Shown here: positions 48,834 through 58,933 of the stretch, in pieces
Layout of the letters: each line of letters starts with the position of its first letter
How positions within the stretch are numbered: the first letter of the stretch is position 1
NCBI RefSeq assembly: GCF_028330965.1
Contig: NZ_JAQMUB010000022.1
Span: 1 to 64,000 of the forward strand
Length of the DNA stretch: 64,000 bases
Reading direction: 5' to 3'
Origin: Oscillatoria sp. CS-180
Lineage (GTDB): Bacteria; Cyanobacteriota; Cyanobacteriia; Phormidesmidales; Phormidesmidaceae
Translations under genes and position numbers: made by a program
The notes under the pieces: model-generated
What the model saw: only the letters and a program-made list of their open reading frames with translations
The model's database searches: none
What the model was told of the DNA's origin: nothing

Positions 48834-50639
48834 ATGAATCGTCGTTCGATTAGGACTGCTCTCGTTGGCGTGGGTCTCTGTGTGTGGATTACTGTGGGCG
48901 TATGGTTGAGCCTTCCCGCGCGATCGCAACAGCCCAGCCATATCGCTACAGGCACAAGCGGTGCAGTAGCGAGTGTCGATGTTGACGCTACTCAAATTGG
49001 CATTGATATTCTTAGGGCAGGGGGTAATGCGGTGGATGCCGCGATCGCAACGGCGGCAGCGCTGGGTGTAACCGATCCCTTTTCTGCGGGAATTGGCGGC
49101 GGTGGCTTCATGATGATTTATCAGCCTGAAGGTGACACCGTAATTACTTTGGATGGCCGTGAAGAAGCCCCTGCTGCTACGATTCCTGATCTCTTCCGCG
49201 ATCCCGACAGTACCACAGGTGATTCCCTACCCTTTTTCCCAAATCGCATCAGCAGTGGACTGGCCGTTGGCGTTCCGGGAACGCCGCTCAACTGGGCGAC
49301 AGCGCTAGAGCGTTATGGCACGCTATCGCTGTCGGAGGTCTTACAGCCTGCGATCGCTTTGGCCGAAGACGGTTTTACAGTAGATCAAACTTTTGCAGAC
49401 CAAATTACGCAAAATCAAGGTCGTTTTACCGCTTTCACAAGTACTCAGCCACTCTATTTGCCAAACGGTGATGTCCCTGAAGTTGGCAGTCTGTTTCGTA
49501 ATCCAGATATTGCAAAGACCTATCGCCTCCTGGCAGAGAAGGGTGTGAATGCTTTTTACCGAGGCGAAATCGGTCAGGCGATCGCTCAAACTGTTCAAGC
49601 TCCTCCCGTCATAGTTGACCCCCCGTTCAAGGTTTGGCCTGGACGCTTGACCGCTGCCGATCTGGATCGTTATGAAGTCCGCATTCGTCCTCCAGTTGAA
49701 AGCACCTATCGGGGCTATCGGTTTTATGGTATGGGATTGCCCAGCAGCGGTGGCATCACCGTAGCGCAAACGCTGAATTTGTTGGCAGGCTACAACTTAA
49801 GCGCGATGGAGCGGGCGGCAGCGCTACATTGGCTAATCGAGGCTGAGAGGCTAGCGTTTAGCGATCGCAATGCCTATCTCGGTGATTTAGAGTACGTCGA
49901 TGTGCCAACACCAGGACTGTTGAGTACTGATTATGCGACGAGTCGGCGAGCTGATCTACTGTCTCAGCCTCCTGAAACAGCAGATTACCGAGCTACACCG
50001 GGAAATCCGCTACCCTACCAGCAAGACCCTAGTCCCAGCCTGAATACGATGCCGACGGTCTCCAATGTTGAGGAGTTGGAAGGGAGATCAACAACCCATT
50101 TGACCGTTATCGATGATGCGGGGATGGCTGTGTCCTACACCTTGACACTGGAATCGACTGGAGGATCTGGCATTGTGGTGCCTGGATACGGGTTTATTCT
50201 CAACAACGAGCTAACCGATTTCAATACTGAAGTGCCTCATCCCAATGTGCCAGAACCAGGTAAGCGTCCTCGCAGCAGTATGGCCCCGACCATGGCCGTT
50301 GCGCCAGATGGCGGATTCATTGCATGGGGTTCTCCTGGTGGGTCAACCATCATCACCACAGTGTTAGGCATTGCGGTCAACATAATTGACTTCGAGATGG
50401 ATTTAGAGGCGGCGATCGCGGCTCCTCGTATCTCTCAGCGCAACGGCGGGGCGACACTGGTTGATCAAGGTTTCGAAGAATCTGATATTGGCAAAGCTCT
50501 ATTAGCTAAAGACCATCTATTGTTGAGTGCCACCGAGATTGGGGCCGCAACAGGAATTTTTGTCAAGTCCGATGGCGTTTTGACAGCGGTAGCTGAACCC
50601 AATAGACGAGGTGGAGGTAGCGCTATGGCTTTGAAATAG
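48834..50639 (+). CDS. ggt: Gamma-glutamyltransferase / glutathione hydrolase
   Basis: Periplasmic Ntn-hydrolase cleaving the gamma-glutamyl bond of glutathione. The 601-residue precursor begins with a signal peptide (MNRRSIRTALVGVGLCVWIT, cleavage near ARSQQ). Conserved blocks: GGNAVDAAIATAAALGVTDP, GIGGGGFMMIY, the Arg of DGREEAPA, the autoprocessing site in GRSTTHLTV (second subunit begins at Thr), GSGIVVPGYGFILNNELTDF and GSPGGSTIITTV. ATG 48834 is preferred over GTG 48780 because only it leaves a proper signal peptide. With glsA nearby it suggests scavenging of glutamate from glutathione and glutamine. Confidence 0.95.
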   Translation: MNRRSIRTALVGVGLCVWITVGVWLSLPARSQQPSHIATGTSGAVASVDVDATQIGIDILRAGGNAVDAAIATAAALGVTDPFSAGIGGGGFMMIYQPEGDTVITLDGREEAPAATIPDLFRDPDSTTGDSLPFFPNRISSGLAVGVPGTPLNWATALERYGTLSLSEVLQPAIALAEDGFTVDQTFADQITQNQGRFTAFTSTQPLYLPNGDVPEVGSLFRNPDIAKTYRLLAEKGVNAFYRGEIGQAIAQTVQAPPVIVDPPFKVWPGRLTAADLDRYEVRIRPPVESTYRGYRFYGMGLPSSGGITVAQTLNLLAGYNLSAMERAAALHWLIEAERLAFSDRNAYLGDLEYVDVPTPGLLSTDYATSRRADLLSQPPETADYRATPGNPLPYQQDPSPSLNTMPTVSNVEELEGRSTTHLTVIDDAGMAVSYTLTLESTGGSGIVVPGYGFILNNELTDFNTEVPHPNVPEPGKRPRSSMAPTMAVAPDGGFIAWGSPGGSTIITTVLGIAVNIIDFEMDLEAAIAAPRISQRNGGATLVDQGFEESDIGKALLAKDHLLLSATEIGAATGIFVKSDGVLTAVAEPNRRGGGSAMALK

Positions 50640-50767
50640 GGCACTTTAGTATCATGCGCTGCAAAGTCTAAATAAATGTTGCAATTCCTGTAGAGAGTGG
50701 TTAATATTTATTTACAGAGGAGAGCACAAATATTGTAGTCCCCTTGAACTTAGATAGAGGTTTAGAC

Positions 50768-50911
50768 ATGACTGAAGAGCAAGGCAAGTTTGGTTTTACT
50801 CGGTTCGCAGAAAACTGGAATGGTCGCTTGGCTATGCTAGGTTTCGTCATTGGCCTAGCAACTGAGTACGTCACTGGTCAGGGCATCCTGTCTCAGCTAG
50901 GTCTGATGTAG
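50768..50911 (+). CDS. High-light-inducible protein (HliC-like)
   Basis: A 47-residue one-helix chlorophyll-binding protein of the LHC superfamily. The signature ENWNGRLAMLGFVIGL holds the Glu/Asn-Arg chlorophyll-binding residues. Its length equals that of Synechocystis HliC. Found in thylakoids, where it dissipates energy or helps deliver chlorophyll during stress. A terminator lies 100 bases downstream. Too short for many gene finders. Confidence 0.95.
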   Translation: MTEEQGKFGFTRFAENWNGRLAMLGFVIGLATEYVTGQGILSQLGLM

Positions 50912-51011
50912 ATTTTTTCATCGATCTCATTGAAGCAGCCTTCTACGGTCTTGGAGAAGTGCTGCTTCTACCCTAAGGGCGAGATCACTTTGTTTAGTCA
51001 GAGGTCTTCTA

Positions 51012-51037
51012 GGGTGGGCAGTTGCCCACCCTTTTTT
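51012..51037 (+). terminator. Terminator after the Hlip gene
   Basis: GGGTGGGCA (51012-51020) pairs with TGCCCACCC (51023-51031), followed by TTTTTT (51032-51037). Strong Rho-independent terminator on the plus strand, just before convergent glsA. Confidence 0.92.
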
Positions 51038-51058
51038 GTTGCGGAATTTCGAGTCCCT

Positions 51059-52021
51059 TCATGAGGATAAACTGTCCTTCAATCGACAGTGCCCCATAGA
51101 TAGATCAAAGAGATGAAACCCATATTCCTGGGAAAGCGCTTCAAATACTTTGAGGCCACGAACGCTGTTGCCATTCTGATCGAGTGGTGGCGAAAAGACG
51201 GCAATGCCCGCTTGATTAGGAACCACTGCCAGAATGCCACCCGAGACACCGCTCTTTGCCGGAATTCCGACTCGGTAAGCCCATTCCCCAGCAAAGTTGT
51301 ACATGCCGCAGGTGTACATCACGCTGAGGATGTCGCGAACATATTCTGGCTTAACAACCTGTTCTCCGGTTAAAGGATGTCGGCCTTGATTTGCCAATGC
51401 TGCGGCCATTGTTGCCAAATCTTGACAGGTGACGAATAAGGCACATTGCTGAAAATACAGATCGAGGACTTCTTCGAGGTTGTCGCCAATCATGCCGAAG
51501 TTGAGCATGAGGTGCGCCATTGCTCGGTTGCGGTGCCCAGTTGCCCGTTCTGACAGAAACGTGGAGATATCCACATAGACTTCTTTCCCCACATAGCGGC
51601 GAAACATCGCGAGTAGGCGATTTAACCGCTCCGTTGGATTGTCCCCTTTGATGAGACCTGTGGTTGCGATCGCCCCAGCATTAATCATGGGGTTATCAGG
51701 CCGATGCGAATCTTCGTCCAGCCGGATTAGGGAGTTAAAGGGATCCCCTGTGGGTTCTACGCCGACTTTTTCAAGGAGGCGATCGCGACCCCAGTCTTCC
51801 AGGGCCATTCCATACACAAACACCTTTGAAATAGACTGAATCGTGAATGGTTGCCCGACGTCTCCTACCTGAAAGACCTGGCCGTCTGTTGTGACGACGC
51901 TGATCGCAAAATAGTGAGGATCAACCTTCGCTAACTCAGGAATGTATGAAGCAAGCTGACCAGCATCCAGGTCGCGATATTGCTGGTGAAGCGATTCAAT
52001 AAAAGTCTGTATGGAGGGCAT
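51059..52021 (-). CDS. glsA: Glutaminase
   Basis: Hydrolyses glutamine to glutamate and ammonia in the cytosol. The 320-residue product belongs to the serine-dependent beta-lactamase-fold glutaminases: Ser63-x-x-Lys66 in [19 protein letters not shown], the Tyr-containing [23 protein letters not shown] (split: [22 protein letters not shown]) and GGILAVVP. Length normal. Convergent with the Hlip gene. Confidence 0.96.
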   Translation of the reverse strand: MPSIQTFIESLHQQYRDLDAGQLASYIPELAKVDPHYFAISVVTTDGQVFQVGDVGQPFTIQSISKVFVYGMALEDWGRDRLLEKVGVEPTGDPFNSLIRLDEDSHRPDNPMINAGAIATTGLIKGDNPTERLNRLLAMFRRYVGKEVYVDISTFLSERATGHRNRAMAHLMLNFGMIGDNLEEVLDLYFQQCALFVTCQDLATMAAALANQGRHPLTGEQVVKPEYVRDILSVMYTCGMYNFAGEWAYRVGIPAKSGVSGGILAVVPNQAGIAVFSPPLDQNGNSVRGLKVFEALSQEYGFHLFDLSMGHCRLKDSLSS

Positions 52022-52358
52022 TGTGAAGTGAGTGAGGTTGATTTGACCCCTGAACTTTTGGCTGCCAAAACAATATCAGCTTGTTGGATTCAGTTTCTTT
52101 CAGCGCATGAAGTAATCTGCAAGGGCAACGAACACTATCAAGGCTGAGCCTCCAAAAGTGATTGCCACAGAGCATTACAGAAGATGGGTCGACTGGAATA
52201 GTCAAAGCTGATTGCAACGGAAGGTTAGTGGAGTCTGGGGGTATTATGGATCGAAGGCTAGCAAGGAAAGACGACGAACAGACTAACCTCTTTGTGATTG
52301 TGCATAAAATCTGTTTTGCCTTCCTATCCACCGATAACTTGATTGACGTAACTTGAGC
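52022..52358. other. Spacer between glsA and the coiled-coil gene
   Basis: 337 bases with no supported gene. Divergent promoters expected; none clear. Confidence 0.5.
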
Positions 52359-52601
52359 ATGAGCGAAAGACTAGACCGCATCGAAGCACAGCAGGAAGCC
52401 AACACCCAAGCCATTGCTGCCTTTGCTGAGCAGTTAACCATTTCTACTCAAGAGCATGACCGCCGCATGGATGACCATGATCGCCGCATGGCTGAGATCG
52501 ACAGACGACTAGCTAGATTGACTCAACTTGTGGAACGTTTTGTTGGTCAAACATTGAGTCACGAAGAGAGACTATCAGCGTTGGAGCGAGGTGCACGATA
52601 G
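52359..52601 (+). CDS. Small coiled-coil protein
   Basis: An 80-residue, highly charged helical protein (MSERLDRIEAQQEANTQAI..., with tandem HDRRM units and RRLARLTQLVERF). Heptads run through most of its length, so it likely oligomerises. Similar short coiled-coil proteins are widespread in cyanobacteria but of unknown function. ATG 52359; TTG 52353 would add two residues. Confidence 0.65.
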   Translation: MSERLDRIEAQQEANTQAIAAFAEQLTISTQEHDRRMDDHDRRMAEIDRRLARLTQLVERFVGQTLSHEERLSALERGAR

Positions 52602-52968
52602 CTAGACATGCCTGGTTCTGATTTGTGGCAAACGACTTAGCGGATTGCGTTGATACGGGTCGAAATTTGTCGTGTATTTGCAGCAGCTATCTACAGCAGT
52701 ATTGCTACCCATTCCGAGCGACTTATGTAGCGGGCTATTTGACTCTCAGCTTTGGCGTAGCCTTTTCCATGAATAGTTGATGTAAGTCCTATTCGTACTT
52801 TTCTCTCAGTATTCACACTGATTTTTTATTTGTACAGCAAATACAAAAAATAACTTTCTATATATTTTGCTTATGAATTCGTTTTAAGATTGGCATTTTA
52901 CGAATTCCAACCTTGAAGTAATCATAGGAGCATGCTTATCGAACATCCGCTTAGGATAGATAAAACTT
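52602..52968 (+). promoter_or_regulatory. flv4 upstream region
   Basis: 367 gene-free bases. AT-rich stretch with TATATATT at about 52859-52867 could be a -10 region for the flv operon. In Synechocystis the equivalent operon is CO2-regulated and has an antisense RNA here; whether that holds in this strain cannot be seen. Confidence 0.4.
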
Positions 52969-54705
52969 ATGGTTGCACTCATTAGTTCACCCCAAGCTGC
53001 TTCTTTGCAGAGCCGATTGACGCTTCAGACTGGAGCGATCGCCAAAAATTCCACCGCAATTCGCTGCCTCGACTGGGACCGAGACCGCTTCGATGTTGAA
53101 TTTGAGCTGCAGAACGGTACCACTTACAATTCATTCCTAATTCAAGGCAGCCAAACGGCATTGATCGACACGTCTCATCGCAAGTTCGAAAATCTCTATT
53201 TTGATCGCCTCAAGGGGCTAATTGATCTTGCCGATATTGATTATCTAGTCGTTAACCACACCGAACCTGACCACAGTGGATTAATTCAATCGCTGCTGGA
53301 GCAAGCGCCTCACTTAACTGTTGTGGGATCCAAAGTGGCCATTCAGTTTTTAGAAACTCAGGTGCATTGTGATTTCAATGCCCGTCGAGTGAAAAGTGGC
53401 GATCGCCTAGATCTCGGTCAAGGTCACGAGTTGGAATTTATCTCAGCGCCCAATCTGCATTGGCCTGATACTATCCTGACCTACGACCACGGCACGCAAG
53501 TTCTCTATACCTGTGATGTCTTCGGCATGCATTACTGTGATGATGCTCTCTACGATGAAGTCCCTCAGCTGCTAGAGCCTGATTTTCAGTACTACTACGA
53601 TTGTTTGATGAAGCCTAATGCTCGCTCGGTGCTAGGAGCACTCAAGCGTATGGCTCCACTCACCATTGGTTTGGTCGCCACAGGTCATGGCCCTCTATTG
53701 CAGCACCATCGCGAAGACTGGCTGCACCGTTATCGGACGTGGAGTGAGGCCCAATCAAAAGCGGCCCCCTTCGTTGCTGTGTTATACGCAAGTGGCTATG
53801 GCTATAGTGATCGCCTGGGTCGTGCCATTGCCCAGGGTATTCGCAAAACGGGTACGGACGTCGAATTAATGGATATTCAGGAAGCGGATTCCCATGAAGT
53901 CCGGGAACTGGTGAGTGAGGCGGCTGGTTTGGTTGTGGGAATGCCACCCCAAACAGAATCAAGCGCTCATTCACAGACTATCCTCAGTTCTGTGCTGGCG
54001 ATCGCCAACAAGAAGCAAGTCATTGGTCTGTTTGAAACAGGTGGCGGACAGGACGAGCCGATTTATCCCTTGCGAAATCGATTCCGAGAACTAGGTCTAA
54101 CGGAAGCTTTTGCGCCTATCGTCATCAAATCAATTCCCTCAGAAGTGACCGACAAACTCTGTGAGGAATCTGGCACTGATTTAGGTCAACGGCTGAACCG
54201 AAGCCGCGCGAAGCAGCAGGGTAAGTCACTTGAGGCTGGCATGGATCAAGCTTTAGGACGCCTTAGTAGCGGACTGTATCTGTTAACCGTTCGCAAGGGA
54301 GATGTTACAGGGGCGATGCTAGCGTCCTGGGTCATGCAGGCTAGTTTTCAACCTTTGGGCGTTGCGATCGCGGCCGCCAAAGACCGAGCCATTGAATCGC
54401 TTCTACAAGTTGGTGACACCTTCGTCCTCAACACTTTGGAGGAAGGTAACTATCAGCATCTGATGAAACATTTCCTCAAGCGATTTCCCCCCGGTGCTGA
54501 CCGTTTCGCTGGCATTGATACTCATGCTGCCGCTAATGGCTCTCCTATCTTGGCTGAAGCTCTAGCCTATCTAGAATGCACTGTCAACCATCGTTTGGAC
54601 GCTAGTGACCACTGGATTGTATGTTGCACAGCTAAGGCTGGACGAGTCGCCAACGTGGATGGATTGACTGCTGTCCATCATCGCAGAGTCGGAAGCCATT
54701 ATTAG
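52969..54705 (+). CDS. flv4: Flavodiiron protein Flv4-type (canonical diiron ligands)
   Basis: Class C flavodiiron protein, 578 residues: metallo-beta-lactamase-like diiron domain (about 25-270), flavodoxin domain (about 275-420) and C-terminal flavin-reductase domain (about 430-575). The diiron motif is intact, HTEPDH (His97, Glu99, Asp101, His102), with further ligands in NLHWPD, CDVFGMH and ATGHGP. In photosynthesis such proteins pass electrons to O2 or protect photosystem II. It is first in the order canonical Flv, small membrane protein, non-canonical Flv, which is the flv4-sll0218-flv2 layout of Synechocystis; that layout is why I choose Flv4 rather than Flv3. Confidence 0.85.
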   Translation: MVALISSPQAASLQSRLTLQTGAIAKNSTAIRCLDWDRDRFDVEFELQNGTTYNSFLIQGSQTALIDTSHRKFENLYFDRLKGLIDLADIDYLVVNHTEPDHSGLIQSLLEQAPHLTVVGSKVAIQFLETQVHCDFNARRVKSGDRLDLGQGHELEFISAPNLHWPDTILTYDHGTQVLYTCDVFGMHYCDDALYDEVPQLLEPDFQYYYDCLMKPNARSVLGALKRMAPLTIGLVATGHGPLLQHHREDWLHRYRTWSEAQSKAAPFVAVLYASGYGYSDRLGRAIAQGIRKTGTDVELMDIQEADSHEVRELVSEAAGLVVGMPPQTESSAHSQTILSSVLAIANKKQVIGLFETGGGQDEPIYPLRNRFRELGLTEAFAPIVIKSIPSEVTDKLCEESGTDLGQRLNRSRAKQQGKSLEAGMDQALGRLSSGLYLLTVRKGDVTGAMLASWVMQASFQPLGVAIAAAKDRAIESLLQVGDTFVLNTLEEGNYQHLMKHFLKRFPPGADRFAGIDTHAAANGSPILAEALAYLECTVNHRLDASDHWIVCCTAKAGRVANVDGLTAVHHRRVGSHY

Positions 54706-54901
54706 AACCCACAGGACTGATGCAAGCTATTCGACTGTATAGCCAACGTCAAGGAGTAGGCATTGCTCCACGTTGCCTGTAGATAGTCAGCATAAGTCCC
54801 AACCCATCAATTCGTCGAAGCGCTGCGAATAACCAGTTACGCCGTTAGGACTTCGGCGGCATTCACCTGCTAACCCTATCGCTGTTTAAGCCACTGATAT
54901 C

Positions 54902-55423
54902 ATGCAACCCATCTCATCACCTTCTTCCCGTTGGACCAACTGGCTCAATGGCGCTCACGTCGTTCGTATTTTGGAACTGGTACAAGATCTAATTGTCATT
55001 TCGCTCTGCATTGGTCTGTTTAGCTTTATGGTGATGCAGCTGCGAGAAATGTTTCTATCGCTGCTACCGCCTCTGAACTTTCCTCATGTCACCGCAGATA
55101 TCTTATTTCTGCTAATCATGGTGGAGCTCTTTCGCTTGCTGATTATTTATTTGAAGGAGCATCGCGTATCGATCGGAGTCGCTGTAGAAGTCTCCATCGT
55201 CTCTGTGCTCCGAGAAATCATTGTGCACGGCATTCTTGAAACTCCTTGGGTTCAAGTCCTTGCTGCCTGTTCCTTTCTGCTGGTTTTGGGAGCCTTATTG
55301 GTGATTCGTGTGTGGATTCCACCAACTTTTGATGGTATCGACCCAGAGCAACAAATTTCTCGCCGTCATCGAATGCGATTTGCTCAAGATTTGAATGAAG
55401 TGAGTAGCAGGTCGGACCAGTGA
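54902..55423 (+). CDS. Sll0218-like PsiE-family membrane protein
   Basis: A 173-residue membrane protein with about four helices (LIVISLCIGLFSFMV, DILFLLIMVELFRLLIIYL, and VLAACSFLLVLGALLVI) and conserved VAVEVSIVSVLREIIVHG, a PsiE-type feature. Same size and position as Synechocystis Sll0218, which sits between flv4 and flv2 and helps photosystem II assembly or stability. Gaps of 196 and 91 bases to its neighbours fit one operon. Confidence 0.85.
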   Translation: MQPISSPSSRWTNWLNGAHVVRILELVQDLIVISLCIGLFSFMVMQLREMFLSLLPPLNFPHVTADILFLLIMVELFRLLIIYLKEHRVSIGVAVEVSIVSVLREIIVHGILETPWVQVLAACSFLLVLGALLVIRVWIPPTFDGIDPEQQISRRHRMRFAQDLNEVSSRSDQ

Positions 55424-55514
55424 CCTCACGCTTGTCTCCAATAGCTTCCGCTCGCTTTTAGTGCCTTGATTCAGCCAGCCGTCCTGTCTTCTTTGCCCAT
55501 CACGTGACAATTCT

Positions 55515-57269
55515 ATGACTTACTCCACAGCGCCAAACCCCGTCTCTCTGCCTACCGCACCCCGCCCGCGAGATGTTCAAGTTGCTGACATCGGACAGCA
55601 GACTCAGGTCTTGCGATCGCGAGCCTGGGAACGCCTCAAGTTTGAAGTTGAATATGCTCGTCGCCACGGCACTACGGCTAACTCCTATCTCATTCGTGGA
55701 AACAAAACGGCCCTTCTCGATCCGCCTGGCGAATCCTTCACGACGATTTACCTAGAAGCACTACAACAGCAAATCGACCCCAAGGACATCAGCTACATCA
55801 TCACCAGCCATGTCAATTCCAACCGCATGGCGACCCTGAAGCAATTGCGAGAACTTGCTCCCCAGGCCATCTTTGTCTGTTCGCGGCCAGCTGCTAATAC
55901 GCTTAAAAATACTGCGATCGTCCCAGAGGAATCTCTATACCCAGTGCGCTCTGGCGACAGTTTAGAGTTGGGACAAGGCCATCGGCTGGAGTTTATCACC
56001 GTCCCGACACCTCGCTGGCCAGATGGATTGTGCACTTACGATGCAGCAACAAAAATTCTCTACAGCGATAAACTGTTTGGTGCCCATATCTGTAGTGAAG
56101 CCCTGTGGGATGAGAGTTGGCGTCAGCTAGAGGCAGATCGCCGCTACTATTTTGATTGTCTGCACGCGCTTCAGGCTCGCCAAGTTGAAACGATGTTGAA
56201 TCGCTTAGAGCCGTTTTCTCTACAGTGTATTGCCCCTGGTCATGGGCCACTGGTACGCTACAGCCTCAGTCGGTTGTGTCAGGATTATCGCCAATGGTGC
56301 CAGCAGCAAATTCATCGGACGCTGCGAGTGGCGCTGTTGTACACCTCAGCTTATGGCAACACCGCTAAAGTTGCTGATGCGATCGCGAAAGGTCTGATTG
56401 CAGCTGATCTAGCAGTCGAATCGATCAACTGCGAATTCACCAGTCCTGACGAAATTGCCCAAACGGTTAAAGCCTGCGATGGCTTCATCATCGGTTCACC
56501 TACATTGGGAGGACATGCTCCGGTGCAAATTCAAACGGCTTTAGGTACTATTTTGGCGAATGTTTCCAAGACAAAACCCGCTGGTGTGTTCGGTTCCTAT
56601 GGTTGGAGTGGAGAAGCGATCGACCTGTTGGAACAGAAATTGCGAGATGCGGGCTATCGATTCGGGTTTGAGCCTATCCGTGTGCGCTTTACCCCAAATC
56701 AAACTGCTTTAACAGACTGCGAAACTGCTGGAACGCAATTTGCTCAACGACTTCGTAAGCGATTAAAACAGCAGGTCTCTCGCCAAGCGATAACCACCGC
56801 GCAAGCTGATCGGACTGCTCAGGCAATAGGGCGCATTATCGGATCGCTTTGTGTCGCAACAGTTCAGCAGGACAATATTTACAGCGGCATCTTAACCACC
56901 TGGATTTCTCAAGCCAGCTTTAGCCCACCGGGTCTGATGCTAGCGCTACCATCTCACGAATCCGCATTTGGCAATTTGCAGCCAGGTCAATCCTTGGTCC
57001 TCAACATTCTGAAAGAAGGACGCACTGTTCGACGTCATTTTACGCACCAGCAAGCGACTCAATTCACTGACTGCCCATTAGCGACTCAAACATCTGAAAA
57101 CGGCGGTCTGATTATCGCCGATGCCCTCGCCTATCTGGAATGTACGGTTGAATCGGTCACATCCACTGGAGATCATCAACTCATCTATGCCAAAGTTCTC
57201 ACAGGCAACCTGCTAGAAGCGGACGGCATGCCAGCCCTGCAGCATCGTAAATCGGGCAGTCAATATTAG
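55515..57269 (+). CDS. flv2: Flavodiiron protein Flv2-type (non-canonical diiron ligands)
   Basis: A 584-residue class C flavodiiron protein with the same three domains as Flv4: diiron-like domain, flavodoxin (YTSAYGNTAKVADAIAKGL), and flavin reductase (GILTTWISQASFSPPGLML). The metal motif is altered to HVNSNR at residues 99-104, replacing Glu, Asp and His, and PRWPD replaces the LHWPD of its partner, so it should not hold a normal Fe-Fe site. This is the partner type known from Flv1/Flv2, which work as heteromers with a canonical subunit. Last gene of the flv operon. Confidence 0.85.
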   Translation: MTYSTAPNPVSLPTAPRPRDVQVADIGQQTQVLRSRAWERLKFEVEYARRHGTTANSYLIRGNKTALLDPPGESFTTIYLEALQQQIDPKDISYIITSHVNSNRMATLKQLRELAPQAIFVCSRPAANTLKNTAIVPEESLYPVRSGDSLELGQGHRLEFITVPTPRWPDGLCTYDAATKILYSDKLFGAHICSEALWDESWRQLEADRRYYFDCLHALQARQVETMLNRLEPFSLQCIAPGHGPLVRYSLSRLCQDYRQWCQQQIHRTLRVALLYTSAYGNTAKVADAIAKGLIAADLAVESINCEFTSPDEIAQTVKACDGFIIGSPTLGGHAPVQIQTALGTILANVSKTKPAGVFGSYGWSGEAIDLLEQKLRDAGYRFGFEPIRVRFTPNQTALTDCETAGTQFAQRLRKRLKQQVSRQAITTAQADRTAQAIGRIIGSLCVATVQQDNIYSGILTTWISQASFSPPGLMLALPSHESAFGNLQPGQSLVLNILKEGRTVRRHFTHQQATQFTDCPLATQTSENGGLIIADALAYLECTVESVTSTGDHQLIYAKVLTGNLLEADGMPALQHRKSGSQY

Positions 57270-57281
57270 AAGGACGACTGT

Positions 57282-57330
57282 GCGATATTTCTCATGTCTT
57301 GCTTTTATGAATGAGAAATATCGCTACAAT
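57282..57330 (+). promoter_or_regulatory. Perfect 14-bp inverted repeat and -10 box before mtnP
   Basis: GCGATATTTCTCAT (57282-57295) and ATGAGAAATATCGC (57311-57324) are perfectly complementary with a 15-nt loop; TACAAT follows at 57325-57330 and could be the mtnP -10 box. No U-run follows, so it may be an operator or a weak terminator of the flv operon. Confidence 0.55.
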
Positions 57331-57357
57331 CGACGGGGTTGAACAACATCACCATCT

Positions 57358-58233
57358 ATGACAGAACAGGCGAAGATCGGCATTATCGGTGGCAGTGGTC
57401 TCTACAAAATGGAGGCACTCACTGATATTGAAGAAGTTCAGATAGAGACTCCCTTTGGCAGTCCTTCGGATGCCTTGATTATGGGCACTTTAGAAGGGAC
57501 ACGGGTGGCGTTTCTAGCCCGTCATGGGCGCAATCATACGCTGATGCCTTCCGAGTTGCCTTTCCGTGCCAACATCTACGCAATGAAATCGGTTGGAGTT
57601 GAGTATCTGATTTCGGCCTCTGCAGTCGGTTCCCTGAAGGAAGCGGCTAAGCCGTTAGACATGGTAGTGCCTGATCAATTCATCGATCGCACTAAAAATC
57701 GCGTCTCCACCTTCTTTGGTGATGGCATTGTGGCACACATCTCCTTTGGCGATCCGGTCTGTTCTGCCCTCGCAAAAGCGATCGCGGATGCGGTGTCTAG
57801 CCTCGATTTACCAGATGTTTCCCTGCATCAAGGGGGGACCTACGTCTGCATGGAGGGACCCGCCTTTTCGACCAAAGCGGAGTCCAATCTTTATCGCAGC
57901 TGGGACGCCACGGTGATTGGGATGACGAACTTACCAGAAGCTAAGCTGGCGCGGGAAGCCGAAATTGCCTACGCCACGCTTGCGTTGGTCACCGATTACG
58001 ACTGCTGGCATCCAGACCATGACAGCGTCACGGTCGAAATGGTCATCGGCAATCTGATGAAGAACGCCAAGAATGCTCAAGACGTCATCCGGGCCGCAGT
58101 GCGTATCTTGGCAACTGAAGCCCCCAAATCTGAAGCCCATGATGCCCTGAAGTACGCCATCATCACACCGCTCGACAAGGCTCCTCAAGCCACATTGGAT
58201 AAGCTCGGTTTACTCCTCAAGAAGTACCGCTAG
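57358..58233 (+). CDS. mtnP: S-methyl-5'-thioadenosine phosphorylase
   Basis: Splits methylthioadenosine to adenine and methylthioribose-1-phosphate in methionine salvage. The 291-residue product has the nucleoside phosphorylase family features: GIIGGSGLY, phosphate-binding [42 protein letters not shown] and [20 protein letters not shown]. Cytosolic. Start at ATG 57358; the perfect inverted repeat lies just upstream. Confidence 0.96.
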   Translation: MTEQAKIGIIGGSGLYKMEALTDIEEVQIETPFGSPSDALIMGTLEGTRVAFLARHGRNHTLMPSELPFRANIYAMKSVGVEYLISASAVGSLKEAAKPLDMVVPDQFIDRTKNRVSTFFGDGIVAHISFGDPVCSALAKAIADAVSSLDLPDVSLHQGGTYVCMEGPAFSTKAESNLYRSWDATVIGMTNLPEAKLAREAEIAYATLALVTDYDCWHPDHDSVTVEMVIGNLMKNAKNAQDVIRAAVRILATEAPKSEAHDALKYAIITPLDKAPQATLDKLGLLLKKYR

Positions 58234-58363
58234 GACAAGCAAAGACAATGGCAGCAGGATGAGCATCAGATAGTTGCCATAGAAAACCCCAACAAAATCG
58301 AAATGGTTGTATGGATGAGACGTAGCCCGATGCAGTGATACCCACGCCTTTGTCAGTGAGTCA

Positions 58364-58933
58364 TTAGGCGACGCCAGCGTCCAGGAATTTTCGGGCTGCG
58401 GCAACTCCAGCCGCAATGTCCCATCCAGGAACCACAGCTTCCAGAATGACATCCGTAACGTCTGCATCAGCAGCAACCAGGGTAGAGAGCGCTTCGGGAT
58501 TGGGAGGCTTCCCCTTTAAACCTGGCGCATCCATAGCGAACTGACTCAACACCTGAGTGCTACTGATACTGCAAGCTTCAAGCAAATTCACCTGCTCAAA
58601 TCCATCGTGTGGGTCGTATGCAGCACGCTGCCACTGATTACCATCCCAGCCATAGATGAAGCCAATCCATGCCCCAAAAGGGGGCAGTTCTAAATCTAGG
58701 CTCCACCAGTCAGGAGCATTAGTTAGAAGGTCGGTCTCTTCCTTATCGAAATACTCGGCGGCTTCACCGAAGTAGGTGTCTGAGTATTCGTGGTCATGCC
58801 CCAACAGAACAGCTCTTCCTTTGTCTTGAAAACGCAGACAAGCCCAGTTGCCGCCACCATCGTGATACAGCCACTGGTTAGGGGTAGCGCAAACGTCGTT
58901 GCCCCAGCCTCGGGAAGTTAACACTGCCGCCAT
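58364..58933 (-). CDS. Hypothetical protein, possibly lacking its native start
   Basis: A 189-residue protein that I do not recognise. It is rich in Trp, Asp and His, with striking segments NQWLYHDGGGNWACLRF, AVLLGHDHEYSDTYFGEA, PPFGAWIGFIYGWDGNQWQR and a helical Ala-rich tail. No signal peptide or membrane helix. The frame stays open upstream to about 59020 and reads protein-like (LPAPLSLRGGWAA...), yet offers no ATG, GTG or TTG, so the gene may have lost its start or use a rare codon. Convergent with mtnP. Confidence 0.6.
   Translation of the reverse strand: MAAVLTSRGWGNDVCATPNQWLYHDGGGNWACLRFQDKGRAVLLGHDHEYSDTYFGEAAEYFDKEETDLLTNAPDWWSLDLELPPFGAWIGFIYGWDGNQWQRAAYDPHDGFEQVNLLEACSISSTQVLSQFAMDAPGLKGKPPNPEALSTLVAADADVTDVILEAVVPGWDIAAGVAAARKFLDAGVA

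Noticed and set aside
58210-58476. 88-codon minus-strand frame with a hydrophobic end
   Set aside because: It overlaps the mtnP end and the 189-residue gene in another frame, with no Shine-Dalgarno; the hydrophobicity is probably chance.
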